This document shows positions 36,200 through 48,068 of a stretch of 64,000 nt of DNA, piece after piece. Within the stretch, counting starts at the first letter, position 1, and the number at the start of each line of letters is the position of its first letter. The stretch covers positions 5,566,075-5,630,074 of the forward strand of contig CM022677.1 of assembly GCA_012295275.1 (NCBI GenBank), read 5' to 3'. The stretch comes from Chrysomallon squamiferum. Its lineage: Eukaryota > Mollusca > Gastropoda > Neomphalida > Peltospiridae. The notes below the pieces were generated by a model. It saw nothing but the letters and a program-made list of their open reading frames with translations. It was not told where the DNA came from and made no database searches. The position numbers and the translations under genes are program-made.

Positions 36200-38230
36200 G
36201 TAATAAACATATAACACATTTTTTTTTCACTTCTTTAACACGTTTTACTTACTAACAGGATCGAGATCTATACAGGATCTTCAGTACGGCTCTTAAATAA
36301 TTCCTGTTCTAACCGTTGCTTCGTGAATACAGTTATTTTCCTTAATTGTCCTTAAACCAGAAATTGTCAACAGTGAAACTCTAAAGAAAAAAAATATCAC
36401 CAGAAGATTCATCCCGTCACCTCTACATTTTAAATGTTTATTGATTTATTTATTTTTTTTTTTTTTTTTTTTTCGTAAAGTTTATTTTCAGCAGTTATTA
36501 TTACAAACTTATCGCTACAAGATTTTGGGGCACTTGTTTTAATATTTTTGTTCTAAATAATGCATATGGACGTATTTTTGTGACATTGTAATTTCTCTTT
36601 CACGCTTCACTAAATTAAACTGGTAATGATAAAAGAAAGAAAGGCGCGAACCAAGAGAATTTGACTTTCTGATAATTTTGCTAAATTAGCTGCGAGCATC
36701 CTTTATACTATTATCATTATAAAACAATCTTACACAAATATCTGCATCTAATTAACATTAAAATATATTTAGGTGCCTTTCTTCAAATTCACTTTACTTG
36801 CACATTAACTGACGTATGTTGAACGTATTTGTAGATGAGTCACAGTTTAAAGTGATTGTTCTTGTGTTAATGTGTTACGTAATTTCTTTCAGCTACTAAC
36901 GTCTACTTTGATTATGCAAATAACATGAAACTGCATTTTAAATGTTTTGTAATCGTTATAGTATAACCCTTGCTTCTTTTGTACTGAATAAAGAACATTA
37001 CATTATAACTTTAGGAATGGATGAATGAATTAATGAGTAAACAGATGAATAATGAACGAAGTACATTCAGTAAAAAGAATTACGTATTTCGGCCAGCTTA
37101 ATTTTCTACAATGCTTTCAATCTCTTTTTCCCTTTTCTGACAGATCTTCATTTTTCTTTTCAAATATCATAACAGTTTCTATTCTTTTAAAACAGACGGT
37201 GACGATTTTTTTGTTTTTCTCTTCTGTTTTTTTTTTTGTTTTAACATATTTGTTTTATCTCCTTCGTCATTATTCAGAAACTAAATATTTTAATATCGTT
37301 TTTATCTGGATTAGTATTTGCAGTCTGAGTTAATCGAAAGCCTATTTCGAAAGGAAAGAGTAGTTTATTTATTTATTTATTTGCTGTTGCTGTTGTTTTT
37401 ACTAATTTAGAGACTGAAATGAAATAAATGAAGGCAGTTAGCATTTGAAGAGAATTTGACTAACTTTTACATACCCTTGAGGTTAATATCATTTATTTAC
37501 CCGCTGACAAGTCATAGGTCTCGATGACTGTTTCCTCGTAGACTACACAATAATGTTTGTTTTCACAGTGCAGCGTGCTCAGTAGTACAAGCGACTAGTA
37601 AAACTATACTGAGTTATAAAAATGTGTTTTGTTTGTTTGTTGTTCTTTTTTGTTTTGTTTTTTTAATGTATCATAATCAAGTATTAACAAATGAATGAAT
37701 AATAACAACAACAATTATAGTAACAATAATAGTTTTAGTCACACACATGTCATTTACCTTTCTAAGTTTTAGACAAATTGTAATCCTACATATATGCACA
37801 TACAATAGATGACCCATAATAAAACAGTACACACAAGGACATTGCCTTTCTCTATAGTTAATTTGATTTTCTCACTATCTAGTTCATTTTATTTTCTTGC
37901 TATCTAGTAATTTTGATTTTCTTCATATCTACGTATTTGGATTTCCTCAGTAGAGAGAAGCTTTTGTAAAAAAAAAAAAAAAAAAAACCATGAATAATGA
38001 TGTAGTAACAGTTTGACACATTTCCTTTTTATTAACTGAAATTCTGTGTAGGAAAAGATAAAGTAATTCACCAGTGAAACTAAACACACCAACAATTTGG
38101 ATATGGAAAGACTTCCAAGACTGTTTCAGAAAAGAAAATGTTTATTGTATATTTTATGTATTTTATTTCATTTTCTAAATGAAAATTGACACATGAATTA
38201 ATAATACATAAAATCTGAAAACATCTGTTT
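36200..38230. other. Gene-poor stretch
   Basis: AT-rich DNA with poly-T at 36449-36473, TTTA repeats at 37365-37380 and poly-A at 37969-37987. I see no convincing exon. The open frame at 37052-37333 is Phe/Leu/Ser low-complexity translation. Confidence 0.6.
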
Positions 38231-38249
38231 TGTTTTGTTCTGTTGACAG

Positions 38250-38331
38250 GACTGAAGAGTTGTATGGTCAGTGACAGACAACTGGTTTAACTTACAACAA
38301 CTAAAATCTAAAGATGGGTTAAACTGATTTT
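38250..38331 (+). other. Exon-like segment, first of a duplicated pair
   Basis: The acceptor is TTTGTTCTGTTGACAG and the donor GTAAGTAAA. All three frames have stops, so it would be untranslated or dead. It shares AGAGTTGTATGGTCAGTGAC and AGACAACTGGTTTAAC with 38988-39072. It lies upstream of the Lys-rich exon at 39606. Confidence 0.4.
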
Positions 38332-38987
38332 GTAAGTAAATGTTTTGAGAGTAAGGTATTCATGTGTATATGTGATTCTGCAGCAAGTTTTATAATGAAC
38401 AACAACAAATAGAGGTGAGGAATAATTCAGTAAATTATTTATAAATGTGAATTCATCTCTGTTACAGTGTTAAACTTATGTTTATGTCTCTAAATGACAG
38501 CAGAGATTCACTCAGTATTTTATGAAGAGTATGTTTTCACCTGGTTCCGATACAAAATGGTTATACAAATCTATTTGATTGTCAAACTTGTGAAATCAGC
38601 TAATTTTTCCACTGAGAACAGAGGTGGGCATGCTATCTTATTAAAAATATACTAGCAAATTGTGCTGATCTATAATTTTTATTGCTTTATATTTGATTCG
38701 TATAATTTTATTTTGTAAATGAACCAGATCCATGTATACTGATAATAAAATTTTAGTATTTTTGCATCTGTTTTCAGTCTGTTAATGATTTTTGAAAAAT
38801 GACAGTTATAATGGATTTATTTTTAATTTTATTAAATTTTTTTCTTGGCTTTTAATTCTTCTCTTTTTTTAAATTACAGTCAGTTACATAACAGAAAGTC
38901 TTTTATAATAATAATAAAAAAATGTATTACTTGACAATATTAATTTAAGAAAGGTAAATCAGTGTGTAAGTTTTGTACTGTTGACAG

Positions 38988-39072
38988 GACAGAAGAGTTG
39001 TATGGTCAGTGACAGACAACTGGTTTAACATACAAAAGCTAGTGTTTAGAAATGGGTTAAACTGAACTGGAA
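38988..39072 (+). other. Exon-like segment, second of the pair
   Basis: The acceptor is TTTTGTACTGTTGACAG and the donor GTAAGTAAG. It resembles 38250-38331 over most of its length, with both splice sites kept although the surrounding introns have diverged. It could be a duplicated 5' non-coding exon or an old exon duplication. Confidence 0.4.
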
Positions 39073-39605
39073 GTAAGTAAGTGTTCTGTTTGATTAAATT
39101 AGTTACATTTACACACAAACAGAAGTATAAACATACACAGTCAAATTAAAGTGTAATAAATGTGACAGTCATGAAAAATTAAAACAGTTTAATATTATAA
39201 GTGTACAATGTACAGAGAAAGTCTGATGAAACTTCAGGAAAATCAAACATGAAAGTGTGTACGCACTTTAAATAAAATAAATTAGACTGTAACTTACTTA
39301 ACTGAATTCTGATGACATGATTTTACCTGTGTTATCGCTACTAAGTGGTTGGAATTAGTTTTTGACTTTTCTTTGTGTATGGAGACAGACCAACGTGTTT
39401 TTAGTATGAAAAATGTGTTAAATGTAAAGTTGATGTCCACAAACCTAAATTAATAGCAATGGAGTAATTTTCATGGACTCTTGTTATATTGCACACGTTT
39501 AGTCATTTCCAGTGATTTTATACAAATGTTCTGATGGTATCTTTCATATATCTTTGTAATGTTCAGGTAAACTTGGAATAACACTAGAAAATATGTGTGT
39601 TTCAG

Positions 39606-39728
39606 GTTGACTATGTCTCTTCGACAAAGCAGCAGAACAGCTGAGAAACACAGAAACTCAGAGCCAGAACCTGGCCCAGTCAGCCCATCACCACCTCAGA
39701 ACAAGAAAAAAAAGAAATCCAAAACAAG
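39606..39728 (+). CDS. Lys-rich exon upstream of the CKK domain, CAMSAP-like
   Basis: The acceptor is GTGTTTCAG and the donor GTAATT. It is open throughout, phase 2 out. An ATG at 39613 begins MSLRQSSRTAEKHRNSEPEP and the exon ends QNKKKKKSKT. The frame is also open back to the acceptor, so this may be internal rather than the first coding exon. CAMSAP proteins have such a basic, Ser/Pro-rich linker between the coiled coil and the CKK domain. The exit phase fits the exon at 48781 (phase 2 in). Confidence 0.5.
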
Positions 39729-39729
39729 G

Positions 39730-41100
39730 TAATTAATGACAACGAAGTTTTTATCAACAGCATTGTGATCACTGCTTTCACATCCATTTTTATATAAAAA
39801 CTCATAGTAATATTAGCCTTTTATTATTTAAACAAATATTTTAATAATTTATTTTTGTAAAAAAATTCAAAACTACAGTATACAAAGCTACAGTATCACT
39901 ATGAGCATCACTTATATAACATAATTTAGTACAGTTGACAAAACTAAGAATATAACTTAGTAAAACTATTCACATGTTATGTTATTTTGATAAGTAAAAA
40001 TAAAACTTTGTAAAAATATTCAGAAGTTATATTTATGTATTATTTTTATAACATAATTTAGTGCATTGACAAAACAAAGAATTATAACTTAGTAAAACTA
40101 ATGAGAAATTATAATTTTATTGCTTATGTAGCATATTTCACTAATAAGACAGACAAGACTAAGATTGATTGGGATTGATTCTAATGTTATTTATATGAAT
40201 CCACGCATGAATCTGAATCCTGAACTGTGAAGTGACCCATGTGTGATTGTTCTATATGTTTTAAACATTATTATTTACAAATTGTTATATCTCAACTGAA
40301 AAATGTTAGCTCAAGAAATAATATGCGCGAAGTTTGAAAATCAAAGATGAAAGTGTGTCTGCATTTTCAATAAGACAAAGTTGTTTATCACTTATTTAAC
40401 TGAATTCTGATGACAAAATTTCAATATTTCAATATACTGTTTAGTTTTGATAGAAAATTATAAACAGTAAAAAATAATTTTTGTATTTGTAATAATAGAA
40501 TATTTCAATGTATTGTTTATGTTATTAATGATAAATTCTAAACTGACAATAGTATTGTTTACATTTGGAACAATACACTTGTTTCAATATATTGTTTATT
40601 CTATCTTCGGAATTACTAAATTGAAACTTCTTATATTTATATTGATAATGAATTAGCAATTTAAAGTCTTTGTGGCCTTTTTGTTTCACAGTAAAGCAAA
40701 ACACACACTGGTTACTGTTTGATTATTTCATCATGACCATTATAATTATTCTTGTTTTTCTGTTACACATTTTAAAACTGTAAAGTAATGTATATTTGAT
40801 ACACCTACACTTAATCAGATAAAACATTTTTTAAATCATATATTATTATATTTAATAATACTTTTAACAAATAATAGATTGTATTAATACTGTATGCTGT
40901 CCTTACAGATACAAACATTTAAAAACAAAAATAAGCTTGTGAGATATAAATAAAAAAAAACAACAACTTGTACGACAAACAGTAAATATTATATTTTGCT
41001 GTGCAAATGTTCATTTAGGAGTAGAAGATAATTTAATTCGAAAGTTGAAAACTGAAACTTTTCTTTTTCTCTACATGTTTTATATATAACAGAAAACACA
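39730..41100. other. Intron-like AT-rich DNA without recognised exon
   Basis: Repeated phrases such as ATAACTTAGTAAAACTA recur at 39953, 40085 and nearby, a weak imperfect repeat. An acceptor-like CTTACAG at 40902-40908 is followed by RYKHLKTKISL in phase 2 and then a stop, which is not convincing. Confidence 0.5.
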
Positions 41101-41115
41101 TCAGGTTGCACTTTT

Positions 41116-41580
41116 AAAAGGTGCAGCACCTTTGGTAAATGTTGGAAACGTTTTTGCCACACTCGCCCTGACGGCGCGCACGTTTTGCACACGTCGAAAT
41201 ATTTTTCCCCACCAAACGGTATAGTGCCACACCGATTTTCAACTTTTGAAAGACGAATTTTTTCAAGTTTCGTTGAAAATGCTAGGGGTACCTTTTTCAA
41301 AGTGCAATAACTATTTCCGAGCACGTGGGAAAAATCGGGCGCACATACCCAAAAGTGGGGCAAGGGTTGCCCGACACGAGTCAAAAGTGCCACACGCCCC
41401 ACCCAAAGGGAACAGCTCGTTTCCGACACTTGCACAAAAAACGCACATGTTTTTGAAAATTTGCTCCTTTTTTTATTCAAATGCATTTTCAAAAGGTGCA
41501 GCACCTTTGGTAAATGTTGGAAACGTTTTTCCCACACTCGCCCCGACGGCGCGCACATTTTGCACACGTTGAAATATTTT
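41116..41580. repeat. 374-bp GC-richer satellite, 1.2 copies
   Basis: The unit contains AAAGGTGCAGCACCTTTGG, CGACGGCGCGCACGTTTTGC and GGGCGCACATACCC. Here one full and one partial copy end in a TTTA tract. It is more diverged than the block at 42575. Confidence 0.9.
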
Positions 41581-41599
41581 TCATTTTCATTTTTTTCAT

Positions 41600-41760
41600 T
41601 TTCTCTCGTCATATTTTTATTTATTTATTTATTTATTTATTTATTTTTTTAAATTATTATTTTTTTCTTAATATTTCATTCTTTCTTTCTTTCTTTCTTT
41701 ATTTATTTTGTTTATTTATTTATTTATTGATTTATTTATTTATTTTTTTTTTTTTCATCT
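41600..41760. repeat. TTTA/TTTC microsatellite tract
   Basis: Long (TTTA)n runs with a short (TTTC)n patch directly follow the satellite fragment. Confidence 0.9.
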
Positions 41761-41767
41761 GCAGTCT

Positions 41768-41806
41768 TTAAGGTGATATTGACATCGGTAGTGAGTTCGA
41801 GACCCA
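41768..41806 (+). mobile_element. Terminal-inverted-repeat-like end, left
   Basis: TTTAAGGTGATATTGACATC and the following GGTAGTGAGTTCGAGACC are mirrored as the reverse complement at 42306-42345. Together they could bound a MITE-like element of about 580 bases. Confidence 0.45.
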
Positions 41807-42010
41807 CTTTTGAAAATATTGTTATACTTTATTACTAGGAAAGGCTGGTAATAGTAAACCTGGAATGTATAAATTACACTGGGTCCATTGTTGTGCATCA
41901 GCTACATTTTTATTAAGTTCCCCTTTTATAAGTAAAAATCTTTTTCTTTGAGCTGAATTCTCACATTGCTTATTTACAGAATTTTCATCATTTATCCAAA
42001 ATAGTGACTA

Positions 42011-42022
42011 ATGAACTTAAAA

Positions 42023-42105
<83 letters not shown>
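42011..42105. repeat. (TAA)n microsatellite
   Basis: About 28 TAA triplets, then A- and CAA-rich sequence, lying inside the possible MITE-like element. Confidence 0.95.
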
Positions 42106-42108
<3 letters not shown>

Positions 42109-42199
42109 CAACAACAACAACAGTAATAATAATAGGCAGTGGACGGATGAAGCCCGACGTCTTTTTTCCTTTTCTCTCGTCCGCCCAGTGGAGTGCAGT

Positions 42200-42240
42200 C
42201 GACCCGACCCGACCTGACCCGACCCGACCCTACCCGAGTG
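42200..42240. repeat. (CCGAC)n-like GC-rich pentamer tract
   Basis: GACCCGACCCGACCTGACCC and similar pentamers form a local GC island, in strong contrast to the surrounding DNA. Confidence 0.8.
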
Positions 42241-42305
42241 TAGCCGAACGGAGCTGAGCTGAGATCGGTTCCGATGGCAACGGTGAGACGAACGTTAGAA
42301 AACTG

Positions 42306-42345
42306 GGTCTCGGTACTCGCTACCGATGTCAATTTCGCCTTAAAG
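42306..42345 (-). mobile_element. Terminal-inverted-repeat-like end, right
   Basis: GGGTCTCGGTACTCGCTACC and GATGTCAATTTCGCCTTAAA are the reverse complement of 41768-41806 with a few mismatches. A third, direct copy (TTTAAGGTGAAATTGTCAGC) lies at 42502-42521 next to the satellite block. Confidence 0.45.
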
Positions 42346-42574
42346 AAGAACAACAACAACAAGATCGAATACTGCCAGCGCTTTACTTTTTTTTTTTTCA
42401 TTTCTTTATTTTTCTTTTATTTTATTAATTTTGTTTTTGGATTTTTGATTTTTTTTCAATTTTTTTTTTTTTTCTTCTTCTTGTTTGTGTGAGGTGCACT
42501 CTTTAAGGTGAAATTGTCAGCGAGCCAATACTGCCGGCGTTTATTGGCTCGATTTTTTTTCAAACGCATTTTCA

Positions 42575-43400
42575 AAAGGTGCAGCACCTTTGGTAAATGT
42601 TGGAAACGTTTTTGCCACACTCGCCCCGACGGCGCGCACGTTTTGCACACGTCGAAATATTTTTCCCGACCAAACGGAACAGTGCCACACGGATTTTCAA
42701 CTTTTGAAAATCGAATTTTTTCAAGTTTCGTTGAAAATGCTAGGGGTACCTTTTTCAAAGTGCAATAACTTTTTCTGAGCACGTGGGAAAAATCGGGCGC
42801 ACATACCCAAAAGTGGGGCAAGGGTTGCCCGACACGGGTCAAAAGTGCCGCACGCCCCACCCAAGGGGAACAACTCGTTTCCGACACGTGCACAAAAAAC
42901 GCACATGTTTTTGAAAATTTGCTCGATTTTTTTTCAAACGCATTTTCAAAAGGTGCAGCACCTTTGGTAAATGTTGGAAACGTTTTTGCCACACTCGCCC
43001 CGACGGCGCGCACGTTTTGCACACGTCGAAATATTTTTCCCGACCAAACGGAACAGTGCCACACGGATTTTCAACTTTTGAAAATCGAATTTTTTCAAGT
43101 TTCGTTGAAAATGCTAGGGGTACCTTTCTCAAAGTGCAATAACTTTTTCCGAGCACGTGGGAAAAATCGGGCGCACATACCCAAAAGTGGGGCAAGGGTT
43201 GCCCGACACGGGTCAAAAGTGCCGCACGCCCCACCCAAGGGGAACAACTCGTTTCCGACACGTGCACAAAAAACGCACATGTTTTTGAAAATTTGCTCGA
43301 TTTTTTTTCAAACGCATTTTCAAAAGGTGCAGCACCTTTGGTAAATGTTGGAAACGATTTTGCCACACTCGCCCCGACGGCGCGCACGTTTTGCACACGT
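42575..43400. repeat. 374-bp satellite block, about 2.2 copies
   Basis: Copies begin at 42578, 42952 and 43326, exactly 374 bases apart and nearly identical. Palindromic elements such as AAAGGTGCAGCACCTTT are visible. The long open frames on both strands (up to 202 codons) arise because the unit is stop-poor. As 374 is not divisible by three, they change frame at each unit and are not genes. The block ends abruptly where copy C begins. Confidence 0.95.
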
Positions 43401-43604
43401 GTGTATACTTATGTAAATACTTTTTTTATTTAAAATGGATGATTTCAGGTTTTAAAAGATCCTTGTATAATGGTCAGATACTAACAAAGATAGTTAATAT
43501 TAAAGGAATATTTAAGTGAGTGCATCTCAGTTAAATTTTAGAAATCTTACATCAGACAGTTTATATTGCAAGGTTTATTATTATTTTTACTAATTTCACT
43601 TCAG

Positions 43605-43738
43605 CTTCTCACAGTGACAATGGGAGGTCAGATGTCACAAAACACCAAGTAACCATTAGCAACGCAACAAAACAGCTTTCACAAAACTGAGTCAAGAGTC
43701 ACCAGTACTCCAGAACTAAACAAACCAAACTCTACACT
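43605..43738 (+). pseudogene. CAMSAP-like linker exon, copy C, frameshifted
   Basis: Two acceptors are possible: CACTTCAG (exon from 43605) or TTCTCACAG (from 43615). The donor is GTAAGT. With the second acceptor the phase fits the exon at 48781. The reading is NDNGRSDVTKHQVTISNATK and then a TGA caused by one extra A in CAAAAC. One base earlier it continues TESRVTSTPELNKPNSTL. Ser/Thr-rich, compatible with the disordered stretch before CKK. The extra A is present in both copies. Confidence 0.45.
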
Positions 43739-43779
43739 GTAAGTATTCACTTAATTCACTTTGTTAAATTTGTAGCGAT

Positions 43780-43830
43780 GATAGACTGGCTCAGTGGTTA
43801 GAGTTTGTTGGGTTCTAGGGTCAGTCCTAC
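43780..43830 (+). mobile_element. tRNA-derived SINE-like fragment, copy C
   Basis: TGGCTCAGTGGTTAGAG at 43787 fits the Pol III A box (TRGCNNARYNGG), and GGGTTCTAGGGTCAGTCC is a decayed B box. The better copy is at 49384. Confidence 0.5.
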
Positions 43831-44426
43831 GTGGAGGACTAATAAAGTTATTTACTAATCTAGCTGCTGATACATACCTGATATTGCTAAGATCAAGGTA
43901 TGTCTTTTGTTATCTGTGGAAAGATGTATATTATAAACAGATTTTTAGTTTCTTGTTTAAAAAGGGTATCAGTTCTTTTTCATTAGCTGTTTTGTTGTTT
44001 ACCTTTTCAGATACAAAGAACTAGTAAAAACAAGCTGTGTATGTTCTTAAATAAAATATTTCTTCTTTATTTCATATTTGTTATAATTTAGCAACATTTA
44101 TATTTATCAATAATCAGGTTATAATACTATATTTTTCAAAGATACTGATTTTTTTTTTTTTTATTCAGAATTTACATTTATATTTTGATAAACCACTTTA
44201 GACTATTTTTTAAAATATTTATTTTTAATTATTCATTAATTCAGTGTGTATGTTTATTAGTTTCTGTGTATGCATGTATGCAGAATTGAAATCTAAGAGC
44301 TGAAATATATTTTTGTCTACAAACATTCATTTGTATCAGTAAATGGTATTGATATGCATACATAACAGTAAATAATGTTTAAATAAAAACAATAAACAAA
44401 TAAATTGTTTGTTTTTACTTTTTCAG

Positions 44427-44521
44427 ACACACAGCACAAAACAGACAAGTGTTGTTATCTAAACTTCGGAATGGGACACACACAGACAGCAGAACAGACA
44501 GAGAAGTTTCTGAAAAAACTG
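44427..44521 (+). CDS. Start of CKK domain, copy C
   Basis: The acceptor is TTTACTTTTTCAG and the donor GTATGA. It enters in phase 1 with 31 open codons and leaves in phase 0. The reading TDKCCYLNFGMGHTQTAEQT continues EKFLKKL. It aligns with the CAMSAP CKK start, where a conserved CC-L is followed by a helix ending in an LEELE-like stretch. It continues in phase into ELAESDVKHF at 46703. Copy D has lost two bases in the ACACAC run and is out of frame. Confidence 0.7.
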
Positions 44522-44629
44522 GTATGAAAAACACATTAATTCAGTTAACTATCAATTTACATTCTTCTCAGTTTTTGTGTTGCGTGTATTCTCAGTACAG
44601 AGTAAGAAAAGCAGATTAGTACAAGGAAA

Positions 44630-45205
44630 GTCTGCAGTAATAAGTAAAGTAAATGTAGGATACAAATATACTGATAACTTAGAATACAATAATAAGTCAA
44701 GTAATTGTAGTATACAAATATACTGATAACTTAGAATACAATAATAAGTCAAGTAATTGTAGTGTACAAATATACTGATAACTTAGAATACAATAATAAG
44801 TAAAGTAATTGTAGTGTACAAATATACTGATAACTTAGAATACAATAATAAGTAAAGTAATTGTAGTGTACAAATATACTGATAACTTAGAATACAATAC
44901 TAAGTAAAGTAATTGTAGTGTACAAATATACTGATAACTTAGAATACAATACTAAGTAAAGTAATTGTAGTGTACAAATATACTGATAACTTAGAATACA
45001 GTACTAAGTAAAGTATTTGTAGTGTACAAATATACTGATAACTTAGAATACAATAATAAGTAAAGTAATTGTAGTGTACAAATATACTGATAACTTAGAA
45101 TACAATAATAAGTAAAGTAATTGTAGTATACAAATATACTGATAACTTAGAATACAATAACAAGTAAAGTAATTGTAGTATACAAAGATACTGATAACTT
45201 AGAAT
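44630..45205. repeat. 52-bp minisatellite, copy C, about 11 copies
   Basis: The unit includes TACAAATATACTGATAACTT and AGAATACAATAATAAGTAAA. Copy D has only about two units at 50218-50310. Confidence 0.95.
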
Positions 45206-45405
45206 ACTTCATTATTTCCATTCTTCCATTAGCATTGTTTCAGTCTTGTGTCTGTGTCTACAATCATTAAATTTTCTTTATCTTATGATTTTTTCTTCTT
45301 ATTATTATTTGTTTATTTATTTGTTATTCCTTAACTTCTACATTTGTTTTCTATCATAACATTATTAATCCATACAAAAAGCTGTTAAACGATACAACAG
45401 ACTGA

Positions 45406-45448
<43 letters not shown>

Positions 45449-46646
45449 ATTTTTACTCTAATTTACTCAGTCTTTTAGGTTTACTTTTACAGTAGGTCCA
45501 TTATAGCATCACATATATTCATTAAGCTCAACTTTTATAAGTAAAATTAGACAATTTTATCATCCATTAGTTTAAAGCATGTTTATCATTTCTTCATTTA
45601 GTCATCCACATCTGTTTTCATCATCTATATTAGACTTTTTTAACTTAAACAAATTCTTGTTTTTTGTTTCTTTTGTTTTAGCATTTTATCTTTATTATTA
45701 TTATTATTTTTATTATTAGTAGTAGTATCATCATCATCATTATCATCAATTATCATCATTATTATTATTAATGTTTACACTTATTTTCTATCATAATATC
45801 ATTAATCCACACAAAACTCTAATAAGACTGAGTATGCCTGCATTTTACACTAATTTACTCAGTCTGTGACGTTTACTTTTACTTTTCTCATATTTTCTGA
45901 TCATACAGATAAATTAAAATAAAAAATGAAACAAAATGTCTTCATTTTAATCCTCTTCATCATCATCCTTATTATTATCACATTATTACAGGACTGTAAT
46001 ATCGTAAATTATCTTTCTGGTTAAATTGTATTTTTAATCTTTATTTGCAGGTTGTGTTTTGGTTAAATTAGCTTGCTCACCTGGTTATTAATTTTCATGT
46101 TTTAAAATCTCTGCTAATTATTATTGTCTAAGCTAAATGAAGCCATTGCTTAATTAAATGTAGCAGAAATATTGAAATCTGTTTTTCTTAGATCTTTAAG
46201 CTTTAGCAGGAATTATTCTTTCATTATATTTGATTTTCTTATTACTGTTTGTTTTTAAAAGATACATAGTTTTTATAAGTGATTTGTTTTCTGTTTATTT
46301 TTATTTTATTCAAATTGCAACGTAAAGTTTTAAGTTTTTATAAGAGAATTGTCTTTCTGATCTGATCTAATTGATAGATAATTGTTATTTATTGTTAGAA
46401 AGTTGTAGAAATATCTGAGAGGGGAAGTTGCAGAGTTAAATCTATCAAGTATGTGTGAGTGTCTATGACTGTATTAGTTTTATGTTGTTGTTATTACTGA
46501 AAAACAATCAGCATTAGTTACTTCAGAATTTTATATGTAATGTAATTATATTTGTTTTACTTTTTATACATTATTGCCATTTAATACAATATTATTTATC
46601 TGTTTATTGATTTATGGTGTATTTAAAGATATTTTCATTTATCAGT

Positions 46647-46677
<31 letters not shown>

Positions 46678-46702
46678 TTTGCTTGTTTGTTTGTTTATCT
46701 AG

Positions 46703-46865
46703 GAGCTGGCTGAGTCTGATGTTAAACACTTTGTAATTCTGTTCTGTGCTGGAGGATGTCAGTACAAGACTTTGTGTTCTTTCACAGCAGAAACTAATGA
46801 ATTATAAAAATTTGTTTTGTAGGACCTGAAGAAATACCCAGTAAAATGATTCATAGGTTTTATAA
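46703..46865 (+). pseudogene. Core CKK exon, copy C, with stop and frameshift
   Basis: The acceptor is TTTATCTAG and the donor GTAAGT. Phase 0 reads ELAESDVKH then FVILFCAGGCQYKTLCSF and ETNEL. This matches the central CKK strand, where other CAMSAPs have an H-x-x-ILFRDAGCQFRALY-like run. A TAA follows at 46805 (copy D has TCT, Ser). After a one-base shift the frame resumes as GPEEIPSKMIHRFYKYN across the next junction, the equivalent of the conserved GPK-I-KKMI-x-LYKYN segment. The domain identity is strong; the frame is broken. Confidence 0.8.
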
Positions 46866-47554
46866 GTAAGTACATATTTATATTTTATAAATAGTTTTGG
46901 TTATTTTTACACATTTTTATATCAATGAAATGATTTATGGGTTTTATAAGCAAGTACATATTTAATATTTTATATTTCATACTAAATATTACCACGAATA
47001 CAGAGTCTTGATAAGAAAGTGTATTTTTATGTTATTTTAAATCTGTCTTCATCTTTATAAATTTGTACATTCCTCAACATGCAGCTCATTAATATAATGT
47101 AAAATAAATGTTTTTGCAAATAATGTTTTTTACTAGTTAGTTATTTATTATTATGTTTTTTAATATAAAATGAAAACATTTTTGGTCAATATCAATACTG
47201 ACCAAGTGAAATGTAGGTGTTTAAGACAAGATTTAAATATTTGTGCATGTCAGTGAAAAAAAGGGTATAGCCTATAACAAGATGTTAATCAATAAACTTC
47301 AGTGGATAACAGTGACAATATAAAATGTATCATTATATAATTTCTTATACTTTAAATTCAATTTCTTTTCTTATTATTTTTTTGTTTCTTATTTTGTTTT
47401 TGTAATTTATAAATTAACTCTTAAGATTAAAATATTTAAAAAAGAATTTAAGAATGTTTCTGTGATAAGGAATTATTTAATACTAATGAGTTATTGTTTT
47501 ATTTATTAATTGTCATGTAATATATTAATTAATATTATTTTGTTTTTCTCACAG

Positions 47555-47694
47555 ATATAATTATGTGGCTAAAAGTTTCACTGATATCAACCAAACATTT
47601 ATCTGTGTCCATTGATGCTGTTGTTATTCATAATTCTCTCTGGAAGACTGGGAAACCACAGCAACGTCAAAGAAAGTGTATTAGGAAGATGTAG
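47555..47694 (+). pseudogene. Last CKK exon, copy C, one-base frameshift
   Basis: The acceptor is TTTTTCTCACAG. It enters in phase 2 giving KYNYVAKSFTDI, then shifts one base and continues TKHLSVSIDAVVIHNSLWKT to a TAG at 47692. The second part is the CKK C-terminal hallmark, an SVD-A-x-x-IH-x-LW motif that helps contact the microtubule lattice in known CAMSAPs. The last residues are basic, as is usual. The same frameshift occurs in copy D. Confidence 0.8.
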
Positions 47695-47868
47695 ATCTCA
47701 CAACACACATCACCATCATCCTGACATCATCAGCAGCTGCAGCAGCAGTTGACTCTTTACATCGTTGTCTTTGTTACAAATCTAAATGACAAATGTTTCA
47801 CAATACATTCTTTCAATTCAGGTTTAATCTGCATTTTTGTACAAGATATAATACGTAACTGAACGAAG

Positions 47869-48068
47869 NNNNNNNNNNNNNNNNNNNNNNNNNNNNNNNN
47901 NNNNNNNNNNNNNNNNNNNNNNNNNNNNNNNNNNNNNNNNNNNNNNNNNNNNNNNNNNNNNNNNNNNNNNNNNNNNNNNNNNNNNNNNNNNNNNNNNNNN
48001 NNNNNNNNNNNNNNNNNNNNNNNNNNNNNNNNNNNNNNNNNNNNNNNNNNNNNNNNNNNNNNNNNNNN
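47869..48068. other. Assembly gap of 200 N
   Basis: Exactly 200 N lie between copy C and the 59-bp array that precedes copy D. Confidence 0.99.

Larger units (their letters stand above)
43401..47838 (+). repeat. Segmental duplication copy C (CAMSAP-like 3' exons)
   Basis: Matches 49013-53038 in order and orientation, including introns, the SINE-like insert and all four exons. It starts directly at the satellite edge and ends about 30 bases before the N gap, where the sequence changes to material resembling the 59-bp repeat. Confidence 0.95.

Noticed and set aside
37052-37333. 93-codon plus-strand frame
   Set aside because: Phe/Ser/Leu-rich low complexity from T-rich DNA; no splice or family signal.
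42456-43396. Minus-strand open frames of 185-202 codons with CAPSGRVW repeats
   Set aside because: They translate the 374-bp satellite; frames exist on both strands and change at each unit.
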